DNA from: Tritrichomonas foetus
Lineage: Eukaryota > Parabasalia > Tritrichomonadida > Tritrichomonadidae
NCBI GenBank assembly: GCA_001839685.1
Contig: MLAK01000680.1
Span: 5,675-69,674, forward strand
Direction of reading: 5' to 3'
DNA: 64,000 nt
Part shown: positions 52,067 through 61,413 of the stretch, piece by piece
Layout of the letters: the number at the start of each line of letters is the position of its first letter
Numbering within the stretch: the first letter of the stretch is position 1
Notes under the pieces: generated by a model
What the model was told of the DNA's origin: nothing
Seen by the model: the letters and a program-made list of their open reading frames with translations, nothing else
Databases searched by the model: none
Position numbers and translations under genes: made by a program

Positions 52067-53089
52067 ATGAATCTTTGCAGCAGCCCAATTGTGAAGCCAC
52101 TCTTAACCAATCCAATCCTCCTTTTTGTTAACCCTGCCAGTGGTGGTGGCCTTGGCCTTGAGCTGATGTCAATCTTATCAGATGTGAAAAACCTCTTCAT
52201 TGTCCAACTTCCTGCCGAGCAGGACACTTGGTACCTCAAATACTCGAATATCGTGAACAACCCTAACCTCCGCGCTGTCGTTGCCGGCGGTGACGGCTCC
52301 GTGAATTGGGTTGTCAAAATGCTCTCAACTGTCTACAACGAAAACGAATTTCGACCACCACTAGCTGTCATTCCGTTTGGCACTGGAAACGACATGAGCC
52401 GAAACTTAGGCTGGGGTGGCGGAATTAGCAAATCCGCTTTACTCCAAGTCGGCCGAACAATCGAAAATATGGCAAATTCAGATCGAATCGAAACAATAGA
52501 TGTTTGGACAGTCGCCGTTCAACTCAAAGATAAAGAAGAAATCAATAAATATCAAATGATCAATTATATTTCATTCGGCGTCGACGGAAACATAGCGCGT
52601 GATTACGAAATATTCAGAAGAGCTACTCAGCCACTCCTCTGCTGCCAATGCATGAGCCAGGCGCTTTTTGTTCCAGCAGGAGCCGTTAATTTCTTCGGAA
52701 AAAGAAGCGTGGGTGAATACATGTCAATTGACTTGGTCAATCTTGATGGTCATGAGGGACCAACCAAATTGAAGACATTGAGTGGTGAGAAAACGATAAT
52801 GTTTTTATCATCGAAAACTGTCTATGCCGGAAAGACACTCTGGAGGGGCAAGCCGGCCCAAATGGATGATGGAAAGCTCGAGGTGGTGATGCAAGGTGGC
52901 GTCTGGGCAATCACATTTTCCAACATCGGCATCAATTTGACAAGGTCGGTTGGTCAAACAGAGGCAGCAAGAATTGAGACATCTGAACCAACTTACTACC
53001 AGATTGATGGAGAGGCCATGAATGTTAATGGTCCAGCCACATTTGACATCGTCAGAACAGGCTCATACCCATTCTTACATGCACAATGA
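52067..53089 (+). CDS. diacylglycerol kinase, minimal form
   Basis: 340 residues. The catalytic domain begins at ~18 (PILLFVNPASGGG). Its ATP-binding GGDGSVNWV lies near 75, PFGTGNDMSRNLGWG near 105, and the accessory domain runs from ~150 (NYISFGVDGNIARDYE) to ~330. It phosphorylates diacylglycerol to phosphatidic acid. The usual regulatory C1 and EF-hand domains are absent, so this is a bare catalytic unit. The second half keeps GAVNFFGKRS and the final IDGEA motif of the family. An Inr (TCATA, +1 at 52065) touches the ATG, implying a 2-nt leader. Codon use is more GC-rich than its neighbours. Confidence 0.93.
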   Translation: MNLCSSPIVKPLLTNPILLFVNPASGGGLGLELMSILSDVKNLFIVQLPAEQDTWYLKYSNIVNNPNLRAVVAGGDGSVNWVVKMLSTVYNENEFRPPLAVIPFGTGNDMSRNLGWGGGISKSALLQVGRTIENMANSDRIETIDVWTVAVQLKDKEEINKYQMINYISFGVDGNIARDYEIFRRATQPLLCCQCMSQALFVPAGAVNFFGKRSVGEYMSIDLVNLDGHEGPTKLKTLSGEKTIMFLSSKTVYAGKTLWRGKPAQMDDGKLEVVMQGGVWAITFSNIGINLTRSVGQTEAARIETSEPTYYQIDGEAMNVNGPATFDIVRTGSYPFLHAQ

Positions 53090-53198
53090 TGTTGTAGATG
53101 CGGGTAGTATTTAATTAAATTGTCATATTTATTCATCTTCTTCTTTTATTTTAAATTCTTTGTTGCAAATATATAAATATTATTTCGTTGATTTGTTT

Positions 53199-53690
53199 AT
53201 GTGTTTTTGTTATTTGATGTTTTTGTAATTTAGTGTTTTTGTTATTTGGTGTTTTTGTTATTTGNNNNNNNNNNNNNNNNNNNNNNNNNNNNNNNNNNNN
53301 NNNNNNNNNNNNNNNNNNNNNNNNNNNNNNNNNNNNNNNNNNNNNNNNNNNNNNNNNNNNNNNNNNNNNNNNNNNNNNNNNNNNNNNNNNNNNNNNNNNN
53401 NNNNNNNNNNNNNNNNNNNNNNNNNNNNNNNNNNNNNNNNNNNNNNNNNNNNNNNNNNNNNNNNNNNNNTGTTTTTGTTATTTGGTGTTTTTGTTATTTG
53501 TTGTTTATGTTATTTGTTGTTTATGTTATTTGATGTTTTTGTTATTTGATGCTTTTGTTATTTAATGTTTATGTTATTTGATGCTTTTGTTATTTGGTGT
53601 TTTTGTTATTTGATGCTTTTGTTATTTGATGTTTATGTTATTTGGTGTTTATGTTATTTGGTGTTTATGTTATTTGGTGTTTATGTTATT
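53199..53690 (+). repeat. 16-bp minisatellite TGTTTTTGTTATTTGG with assembly gap
   Basis: Many tandem copies of TGTTT(T/A)TGTTATTTG(G/A), at least 15 in the sequenced parts, with a 205-base run of N at 53265-53469 inside the array. Frames that read through the N run are artefacts. Confidence 0.9.
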
Positions 53691-53813
53691 TAATATTCAA
53701 TTATATAATAATAACAAGCACAAAGAGAAATGAATCAAATGCAAAAAAATTAAGAGAAGCCTTTGATCAATAAAACACATTTTACTAAAAAAATACAAAA
53801 AATACACAAAAAA

Positions 53814-54785
53814 TCATTTTTTGTTGTTCTCCTCGCACTTCTTTATGATTGCCTTTTTGTAGTTCCATGCAAGCGTATTCATCAAATACGAATAAGTGAA
53901 CATTTCACGCGAAACCAATTCTCCAGTTGACGGATGCGTTGATTCACCACAGGCTAGCCAGCCAGTTAAACAATTTGAGCAAAAGAACGAGCCCGTAATT
54001 TCTACGGGGTCTTCGAGAATGTCACGACAAATTGGACACATTAACGATTCATGAATCGGATAGTTATTTTCACTTGGTAAATTCAATACTGGATATTGGA
54101 GAAAAGTAAACATGTGAATAATGAATTCTGTGAGCCACTGACAGGCATCAACAATTCCATACCTGACCATTCTTTGAAGAAATGGAGCAGTTTCAAAAGC
54201 AATATAAGATGAAATAATCCATTCTGGAATGAAAAACAAAAGTTTGTCATGAATAACCGTCGTCAACTTTCTTGATATTAAATGAACGACAGCAGTAGCG
54301 AGAACTTTATATCCTGTATCGAAAATGTTATATATATTGACTCCATGCGTGAGTTTGATAGTTATGACTTGATAAGAAGAGCAAAGTAAAGAAATTGCTG
54401 GATTATATAATAATGGCGAATTCAAGCCAATTCCTTTCAGTAGATTTCTAAAGCGATTTGACCATGGGAAGGCTTGTAAAACTGAAGCGGCCATGATTCG
54501 AACTTTATTGTGAGGGTCTGGCTCCATCGTAATCCAGATAGGCAAAGCGACTGCGTACGTTAAAACCATCGGAGTAGATAAGGCGTCTTTATTATTGACT
54601 AAATTGGAGAGAATTCCCTGCGATTCGAGTGATGTTACAAGTAAACTATAAGGAAAAGATCTTTTGCTCGTTGAGTATAAATCTTTGCTTCGTTTTAAAC
54701 AATACGAGACAGTATCTTGTGCGACTTCCTCTATCTTGCTCACATTCAAATGTGCTTCATAAGCCCTTAAATAAAGACGAAGCAT
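53814..54785 (-). CDS. membrane-associated U-box/RING-type protein
   Basis: 323 residues. The first ~245 residues contain several hydrophobic helices (~70-85, 125-140, 165-185 and 190-235). The C-terminal ~60 residues read LMCPICRDILEDPVEITGSF, then FCSNCLTGWL, then HPSTGELVSREMFTYSYLMN. That is a U-box/RING fold with only part of the zinc ligands. Such domains recruit E2 ubiquitin enzymes. A membrane-embedded N-terminus with a terminal RING is also the layout of the peroxins PEX2/PEX12, which is unexpected in a parabasalid. It shares a 91-bp divergent promoter with the next gene. Confidence 0.65.
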   Translation of the reverse strand: MLRLYLRAYEAHLNVSKIEEVAQDTVSYCLKRSKDLYSTSKRSFPYSLLVTSLESQGILSNLVNNKDALSTPMVLTYAVALPIWITMEPDPHNKVRIMAASVLQAFPWSNRFRNLLKGIGLNSPLLYNPAISLLCSSYQVITIKLTHGVNIYNIFDTGYKVLATAVVHLISRKLTTVIHDKLLFFIPEWIISSYIAFETAPFLQRMVRYGIVDACQWLTEFIIHMFTFLQYPVLNLPSENNYPIHESLMCPICRDILEDPVEITGSFFCSNCLTGWLACGESTHPSTGELVSREMFTYSYLMNTLAWNYKKAIIKKCEENNKK

Positions 54786-54876
54786 TTTGGATGTCCATTA
54801 TGGTGAAACATTTGTGAGTAATGGTGAAATATGATTTCTTGATTTTGAAAAAGTCTGTTTAATTTAGTATTCCATC

Positions 54877-55446
54877 ATGTCGCATTATGATCGAGAGTTT
54901 CCACGCGATCGTGATTCAGGAGATCGAAATAGACAATATCAGCCTCGATTTTATTCGAATAGCCACGACCACCCGCATTCAGATAGCCGACCTAGACAAA
55001 GTTTCCAAATCAGCAGAACACAGTCACAGTCCAATCAGCCAGTTGCACGTGACTACAATCCTCGATCACGCGAATACGTTCCACCACCGCGCGAAATGGT
55101 GAATGTTCCGGAATTTAATCGTGAACAATTACAGCACCAGAAGGACATAGTTTTACTCGCAACTGTTCCTTTCGATGATACAGACATATCCAGACATCCC
55201 CTCTGCGACCTCCTGATGAAGGGAGTGAAAAATGAGGAAAATATGCTTAAGTCGATCGAAAAGCTAGCAAACGTTTTAGGGAGCGCCAACGAATTCGTAG
55301 CAGACTGTCCAGATACAACAAGTGCGGCAAAGAAGGCAGAAAACTTCAGAAGCGATCTTGATGGACGGAGAGAATTCCTCGAATCGCTCGATGGAACACT
55401 CATCAATTCAATAGAGAACTTTTTCAAACTGCCTTCACCAGAGTAG
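54877..55446 (+). CDS. hypothetical protein with disordered basic N-terminus
   Basis: 189 residues. The first ~75 are disordered and rich in Arg, Ser, Gln, Asp and His (many RDR, SRP and YxPR patches), as in RNA-binding or splicing-associated proteins. Residues ~80-185 are acidic and helical, with no known motif. It has no signal peptide. It is divergently arranged with the U-box gene, so the two may be co-expressed. Confidence 0.6.
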   Translation: MSHYDREFPRDRDSGDRNRQYQPRFYSNSHDHPHSDSRPRQSFQISRTQSQSNQPVARDYNPRSREYVPPPREMVNVPEFNREQLQHQKDIVLLATVPFDDTDISRHPLCDLLMKGVKNEENMLKSIEKLANVLGSANEFVADCPDTTSAAKKAENFRSDLDGRREFLESLDGTLINSIENFFKLPSPE

Positions 55447-56086
55447 TTCTTTTTTTACCGATTTATTTTCATTAATATATTAAAAATCTGTTTTATAGCA
55501 AATCTTCGAAAATTCCTATAGAAAAAGTTTCATTTATTTCCCTCTCCTATTGATTTACAAATTAGAGGAAAAAAAAAAATAAAAAAAAATATTTTTTCGA
55601 GATTTCAAAAATTGTGCGAAAAAGTAAATACTTAGAAAAAGAAAGCCATCCTATGCAAAATTCTCATTATAGTGTAAAATTCTGAATGGTTTTTGAATAG
55701 AAACTCATGATATAAAATGAATAGACTCAATGATGGAAAATATTCAAAATGCCGTTGACCATTCTTGATACGATGCAAGATGGAAACCATTAATTTGTCA
55801 ATCGATTTGGAAATTTGAGTTGATCAGTTTTTGATTACAAATATTTGTGAAATTAATCGAAGAAAATAGCAAAAAATCTAACAATATTATGGTGAGAATT
55901 GTATAGACTCGGTATTACTGAGAGAACTTCGATTTTTCGAGATTGAGGAAAACACCAAAGAGCATTCAAATTGAAAACTCCAAAAAAAGTAAACGTACTT
56001 TTTTCTTAATTTCACAAAATATATAAACGTTTCTTTTGGAGAGGAAACGACCGTTTATTTATAGAAAAAATATTTCAACGTCTATT
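55447..56086. other. AT-rich spacer
   Basis: No coding relic seen. Contains A-rich tracts near 55570-55590. Confidence 0.45.
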
Positions 56087-56091
56087 TCATA
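56087..56091 (+). promoter_or_regulatory. Inr core promoter of the Tectonic gene
   Basis: TCATA with +1 at 56089, 25 nt before the ATG. Confidence 0.5.
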
Positions 56092-56113
56092 AAATTATTA
56101 TCAAAAAAATCTC

Positions 56114-57646
56114 ATGCTCGCATTTTTATTGATCAACGCTTGTTTCTCTTTTGGAATTCGTACGTTCAATTTAGATGATTACCAAGTTATCGCCGGTGAA
56201 GAAGTTGAGTCATCCTCGTTCGAAGTCAGAGCTAATAAAGATTTAGGCTTTTGCGCCTGCGATGTGACAGACCAGTGTGACACCAATTGCTGCTGTGACC
56301 CAGATTGTCCAGCTTCCGTCTTCTCAAACAATACTTTTTCGTCATGTTCGGCAGAATCTGTTGCGGCTTCTCAATCCCAATTGAGGTCCCTCAGATTATG
56401 CTCAGATCCAGAATACAAAGGCGAAGGATCCCTTATCGACTGGTTCCAACGAACAATGCTTTGCATATCGCGCGTCAATAATCCATCGCCTGGATCTTAT
56501 TACAAAGTCGTAGAAAATCGAGATACTCAAAATTACGTTGATACAGAATCATCAATCTCTTCTGCTTTCACGGTTGTCGAAAATAACGAAAATACTCAAC
56601 TCGAGCCATTGCTGACATCTTTGAACGCTCTTGAAAATTTCGTCATAACATCAACCGAACTTAATGAAATACCTTTGACAACACCAAACACAGGCATCTG
56701 TTCAGGAAATAATACAATATTATATTATAATTCATTTGGATCAACTTGCACATATGATTTTAATTTTACATCACCAAATGAAACAGGAATATTCAAAAAC
56801 ATTACATGTGAAAATGAGACAAATGAAAATTTGTCTGAGTTGGTTTATTGCCAACTTCCAACAGAAGTCACAGTTTCATCAGCCATGTGTAGCAATGTGA
56901 CAAGTTGTACAGCCAGTGTATCTGTTACAAGAACGGCTAATACTACATTCAATACCACTTTAAATAATCACACTTCTGTAAACTTATACGTGAACTTTAT
57001 CTGGGAAACAGCCGCCCAGCCAACTTTTCAAGATGCTCCATCACGTGGATATTTGTTCAACGAAGAGATTCTTGACCAGAATTATAATGTAATCGAAATT
57101 AACGCTCCATCATCTGGAAACATGTGCAATGAATCTGTGACAGGAATATTATTTGGTGCCGATCTTGATTTCACTTGCTATGGTGGTGAATTTATAAATC
57201 TATCAAATATTAATGAAACTTCACCATATTTTGATATTACATCTCTTTTCCCATATAGCTTTAATGCCACTAGTTTCGTTCAATCGCCAATTCGTATTAC
57301 AAACACAACAGATGCTGTTCGAGCTATCAAACAGACTCCTCTCAGATTTAGCCCAGAAGATCTTAATAATGGAAACGCCACAATTATGCTTACTGATATA
57401 ATTAGAACAATCGATATCTTCTACAGCACAGTTGGCCACACAAAAAGCCCACAACACATTCTTGAAGATTTCGTCGTCAGCTATAATTACTCTACAGCCG
57501 GAGCCCAGGCAAAATCAACACTATATTTCTCGAATGTAAATAACATCAAGTACAGGACAGTAGTGAGATTCTTTGAGTATCCAAACTCAATCAATTTGAA
57601 TAAGGGAGCAACAGACACAGATATTCAAGCTTGGCTTCCATTTTAG
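56114..57646 (+). CDS. TCTN: Tectonic homologue (ciliary transition zone)
   Basis: 510 residues. A signal peptide (~1-14) is followed by the family's hallmark Cys cluster, CACDVTDQCDTNCCCDPDCP at ~48-67, then FSSC. A long beta-rich region follows with many N-glycosylation sites and paired Cys. No C-terminal membrane span is present, so it is a secreted type like TCTN1. Tectonics are lumenal/extracellular parts of the MKS complex at the ciliary gate. This supports a conventional transition zone in this flagellate. Confidence 0.88.
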   Translation: MLAFLLINACFSFGIRTFNLDDYQVIAGEEVESSSFEVRANKDLGFCACDVTDQCDTNCCCDPDCPASVFSNNTFSSCSAESVAASQSQLRSLRLCSDPEYKGEGSLIDWFQRTMLCISRVNNPSPGSYYKVVENRDTQNYVDTESSISSAFTVVENNENTQLEPLLTSLNALENFVITSTELNEIPLTTPNTGICSGNNTILYYNSFGSTCTYDFNFTSPNETGIFKNITCENETNENLSELVYCQLPTEVTVSSAMCSNVTSCTASVSVTRTANTTFNTTLNNHTSVNLYVNFIWETAAQPTFQDAPSRGYLFNEEILDQNYNVIEINAPSSGNMCNESVTGILFGADLDFTCYGGEFINLSNINETSPYFDITSLFPYSFNATSFVQSPIRITNTTDAVRAIKQTPLRFSPEDLNNGNATIMLTDIIRTIDIFYSTVGHTKSPQHILEDFVVSYNYSTAGAQAKSTLYFSNVNNIKYRTVVRFFEYPNSINLNKGATDTDIQAWLPF

Positions 57647-58215
57647 GTATTTGTCTATTTCTTTTTCGTATTTTTAAATTTTGATATTCTTATGAATTTT
57701 GATATCTTTATGCTTTTAGGATTTTTTTTATTGTTTCAGAGACACATTCTTCTTATATAGTGAAGAGTAGCACACATTGTTAATGATTTTTTTATAGTTG
57801 TTGTCCACAAAAGAATTCCAAAAAAAAAAAAAAAAAAAAAAATATTATATCAGTTAGATTTACCCTGCTCAGATGAAAAAATATAAACTTCAATAGAATG
57901 AAAGGTTCTTAAATATATATTTATCTCGCTTTTTTAAACTAATAAAGTTTTATATTCTGAAAGTAGAATAATCTACTCACGATGGTTGAGCATATTAGGT
58001 GAATAATATCAACTTTCATTTTTGTTGACACTTTGTTTTCCTCCTGTGGAAATCTTTTGTCAGTTTGAAAAATGATATATTTAGAATGAGATAGTTTTTT
58101 TTTAAGTAAGAGCAATGATTTAGAAGTAAAACTTGTCTAAGATGAATATTACTATCACAATATATGAATAAAGAAATAAAGAAAAACAAAAACAATCATC
58201 AAAAATGGGTCTAAA
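57647..58215. other. convergent 3' spacer
   Basis: AT-rich, with a ~20-base A run at 57822-57841. No gene seen. Confidence 0.5.
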
Positions 58216-58735
58216 TTAGAAACCATATTTCTGTTTTTGAGAGTGATTCGAATTAAATGAACTGTTTGAAGACTCATGTGGTGTTTCTTGAAATATACAA
58301 TCTGGGAAAAGAGATGGAGACAAAGGCGCGCCAAATTCTCGCATGATTTCTTGTTGCATTGATAGATATAAACTTTTCAATTGCTTGTCATTATATTGAA
58401 GTTGTTGTTGACCTGCCATTTGGAAAAAACTTACAATTTCCTGAAGTTGATGAGCTTGAATAAGTTCAGTTAAATGTTTTTCAGCAAGTATGAAATGATC
58501 TTCATCAGATGAACTATCTTCATAAAATATTGGTTGTGAATTAGCAACAGAAAGTGGTTTATCAGTTAAAACAACATCTTTCTGTTCAATGAACTCTAAA
58601 AGTGTTCTTTGGGTGGGCGGTAATGTGGATTTCCTTTTTCCCCTTCCGCGTGTTTTCTTTCCTCTGCCTTTCAAAATAATGAAATGATTTTTTTTTGAAT
58701 TCTCTCTCAATTATTCACTTTTTGATACACCTCAT
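58216..58735 (-). CDS. small nuclear-type protein, possibly spliced
   Basis: The main frame (58216-58710) has no in-frame ATG before its conserved-looking part. It begins with a basic AT-hook-like stretch (GRGKKTRGRGKRKS), then TQRTLLEFI, which resembles a PCNA-interacting box, an acidic SSSDED patch and a helical half. Upstream, an ATG at 58735 lies about 30 nt after an Inr-like TCATT. If a 67-nt GT-AG segment (58730-58664) is removed, ATG-AG joins in frame to give MRGKKTRGRG and a 150-residue protein. The intron does not match the known trichomonad splice motifs, so this is a hypothesis. Function is unknown; a chromatin or replication link is inferred from the motifs only. Confidence 0.5.
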
Positions 58736-59070
58736 ACAAATTATATAGCAGTTGTTAATGAAATAATTGTGAGAAATGGTGAAATTTTCAAACAAGCATT
58801 AACCATTTCGAAGTAGGCAGCAGTATTAAAGTGTCTAGTGCTTCGTGATCTGAGAAAAATGATATAAACAATTAACTCAATATTTAGTTGAAATAAAAAT
58901 GATAATATCATGAAAAGTGATCAGATGCATTTGTTATCAGATTTCTTGAATGTTTTGAATAAATCCACTATAATAAATTTTATGAAGATATATATTTACC
59001 AATTGTTTTCAATATGATTACAGCTCTCAAAAAAGTTAAGGTAGAAAGTTTTATGAAGACCAAATTTTAT
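58736..59070. other. AT-rich spacer
   Basis: No feature beyond the Inr-like sequence of the small upstream gene. Confidence 0.4.
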
Positions 59071-60678
59071 TTATGGCATTGCTTCAGATGTTCGACTCGA
59101 ATTACTTAATTCACTTCTTCTCTCTCTCCTTGCTCGTGCACGCTTTCTCTTGCACATATGAATCAAATAATATACTCCGATTTCGATTCCTTTAAGAATA
59201 AACATTGCAACAACCATCGCCACAGAAATGACTAATGACATCCATCCTGATACAACACATAAGAAAATTGACACAGCTGTAATTGGAACTAGAACTATTG
59301 TAACTCCGATCCATCCACCTGGAATAACAAATTTATCACTCAAGTCTTCAATTCCATCATCTTCTTCAGGAAGATCAATTCGTTTTGCATCTTCTTCGAG
59401 AGATTCTTGATCTGCCTTAGAAACGTCTCGTGAAGCATCAATTGATGAAAGTTCAACTTTTTCAACACGGGCGGAAATTATTGCTCTTTCTCTCTTCATT
59501 CTTCTCACCCAATTTGGAAATCTGCAAGCAATAAATGAAGCAATTTGGATAAGTTGCTGAATAACTGTAAGTAAACCACTCCATTCAACAAGCATTGTGA
59601 AATCAAAGAATGAGAATGGAATAGTAAAGACTGCCATTACTACTAATGAGACAATTGGAAGTGGTTCTCCTTTCATGTTATTATTTAATTTTCCAAGATA
59701 TTTTGAGAATGGAAATGCATCTAATAAAGCTCCAGCATAAGTTTCACGTCCTGTACATAAAACTGCAATATTGAGTAAAGAAAGGGCTGAAACAACTCCA
59801 GCAACGCTAATCCAATAACTTAACCATCCACTTCCACAATGAGGAAGCAACCATGCAATATCCGAAAAAGCACCACTTTCCCATGCATCTAAATCAGGTT
59901 CAACGGAAAGTCCAGATACAGTTGGTAAAAGGTAAACACATGTAACAATGAAAATTGTAATTCCTAAAGCCAAAGGAAATGTTCTTTTTGGATTTTTTGT
60001 TTCTTCAGAGATTGCAGCGATTGTATCAAACCCACAATATTGCCAAATAAGTGTTGACAATAAAAGTGCCCAATCAACTTCACCATATTCTTCTGGTTTA
60101 TCTGCAAAAACTTTATCAGCTGTCATTTCTGAAGCACCAAATGCAAAAAAGAGGATAAATGGAGTAATAATAATGAATGTAAGAATGAAAGAAGTCACTC
60201 CTACAGTTTCTAAACCAGCAATATTAATTCCTAAGACAATAATATTTGATAATAAAACCACAATTGTTCGGTATCCAACATTATCCATACCTGGAACAAG
60301 ACCATCTAAATAGTCACAAACCATGACTGGATAAATAGCATTATCAAATATACTGCATAATGTTCTGACATAAGTATTAATATAGCCAACAATCTTTCCA
60401 AGTATAAATCCCCATTCAACACAACCTCCACACATTGGAAGTCTTGATGCTTGTTCACTTGAAATAAGTGCAAGCGGAGCGCTAAAAATGACAGGAATTA
60501 ATAATGTAAAAACAAAAGTCCATTTTGCTCCACCTGCAGCAATAGCTTCACCTTGTCCAAAAGGTCCTGCACATACATAAAAAAACGAAATACATACAAG
60601 ATGAAAAACCGATACAGCTTTATGCATCTCCTTTCCTTCGTGGGGTTCGGCCACGCGAGTAGATTCGTCCTCTGACAT
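59071..60678 (-). CDS. amino acid/polyamine transporter (APC superfamily)
   Basis: 535 residues, about 12 membrane spans. I use the ATG at 60678, since the open frame's first codon at 60693 is TTG. The first span carries the unwound, substrate-binding glycine motif (YVCAGPFGQGEAIAAGG), and span 6 has LIWQYCGFDTIAAISEETKNP, the classic APC signature. A cytosolic Asp/Glu/Lys-rich insert (~400-450) separates spans 10 and 11, and the tail is Arg- and Ser-rich. Closest in style to LAT/PUT-type antiporters. Inr matches at +1 60710 (TCACT) and 60715 (TCATA) lie 31-37 nt upstream. Confidence 0.92.
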   Translation of the reverse strand: MSEDESTRVAEPHEGKEMHKAVSVFHLVCISFFYVCAGPFGQGEAIAAGGAKWTFVFTLLIPVIFSAPLALISSEQASRLPMCGGCVEWGFILGKIVGYINTYVRTLCSIFDNAIYPVMVCDYLDGLVPGMDNVGYRTIVVLLSNIIVLGINIAGLETVGVTSFILTFIIITPFILFFAFGASEMTADKVFADKPEEYGEVDWALLLSTLIWQYCGFDTIAAISEETKNPKRTFPLALGITIFIVTCVYLLPTVSGLSVEPDLDAWESGAFSDIAWLLPHCGSGWLSYWISVAGVVSALSLLNIAVLCTGRETYAGALLDAFPFSKYLGKLNNNMKGEPLPIVSLVVMAVFTIPFSFFDFTMLVEWSGLLTVIQQLIQIASFIACRFPNWVRRMKRERAIISARVEKVELSSIDASRDVSKADQESLEEDAKRIDLPEEDDGIEDLSDKFVIPGGWIGVTIVLVPITAVSIFLCVVSGWMSLVISVAMVVAMFILKGIEIGVYYLIHMCKRKRARARRERRSELSNSSRTSEAMP

Positions 60679-60715
60679 TGGATATTTTTTCAACCAGCAA
60701 AAGAAAAAGTGATAT

Positions 60716-61393
60716 GATAGAAAATAGAGTTAATTCTTGATATTTTTCTAATACATCATTTGATGTAACATTCAAATTTTCAGTACTATTTCGAAAACTT
60801 TCTTTCACCACAGAAATGATTTGTATTATTCTTGATTTTTGGCTAGAAATTTATCAAAGCTATGATTTTTATCTATCTTTTTTTAACAATAATATAAAGA
60901 AATCACTATTACGCTACGAAATATTTGGTGTTTCAATTTCTTCCCTCAACGGATGTATTTTCTGAAGAAATAATATAGTAAAGAATAATTGCATGCAAAA
61001 AATTTAATTTTACTATATTTAAATATCCATTAAGATGTAAAAAAGATCAAAATTATGGGTAACTCACCACAAGAGTTCAATATATCGATTTTTTTGAAAA
61101 AAGTCCAATAACTAAATAATTCATTGATCTTTTATCAATTAGAAATTATAATCTAAACTATCTAACTCAACCACAATTTATCTATAATTATAGATAATAT
61201 CTATTAGATATGATGTTTTTTTTTAATATTTTTTTTTTAAAGTTATTCGATGTGACAACATAGAAATGAATCATGAAATTGCTGGAAGTTTCATTTATAG
61301 AGATATCATAACAAATAGATGCTTTTATGAATCTTTTTACATTATAATGTCCAATTTGGATTATCAATCCATTAAAGTTTGATGTTAGATTTT
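60716..61393. other. AT-rich spacer, divergent promoters
   Basis: Short frames on the minus strand (for example 61188-61442) look like composition artefacts. No relic recognised. Confidence 0.45.
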
Positions 61394-61413
61394 TCATATA
61401 ACATTTCATCAGA

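Noticed and set aside
53233..53565. Three frames running through the N gap
   Set aside because: They consist of minisatellite translation plus unknown bases, so they carry no information.
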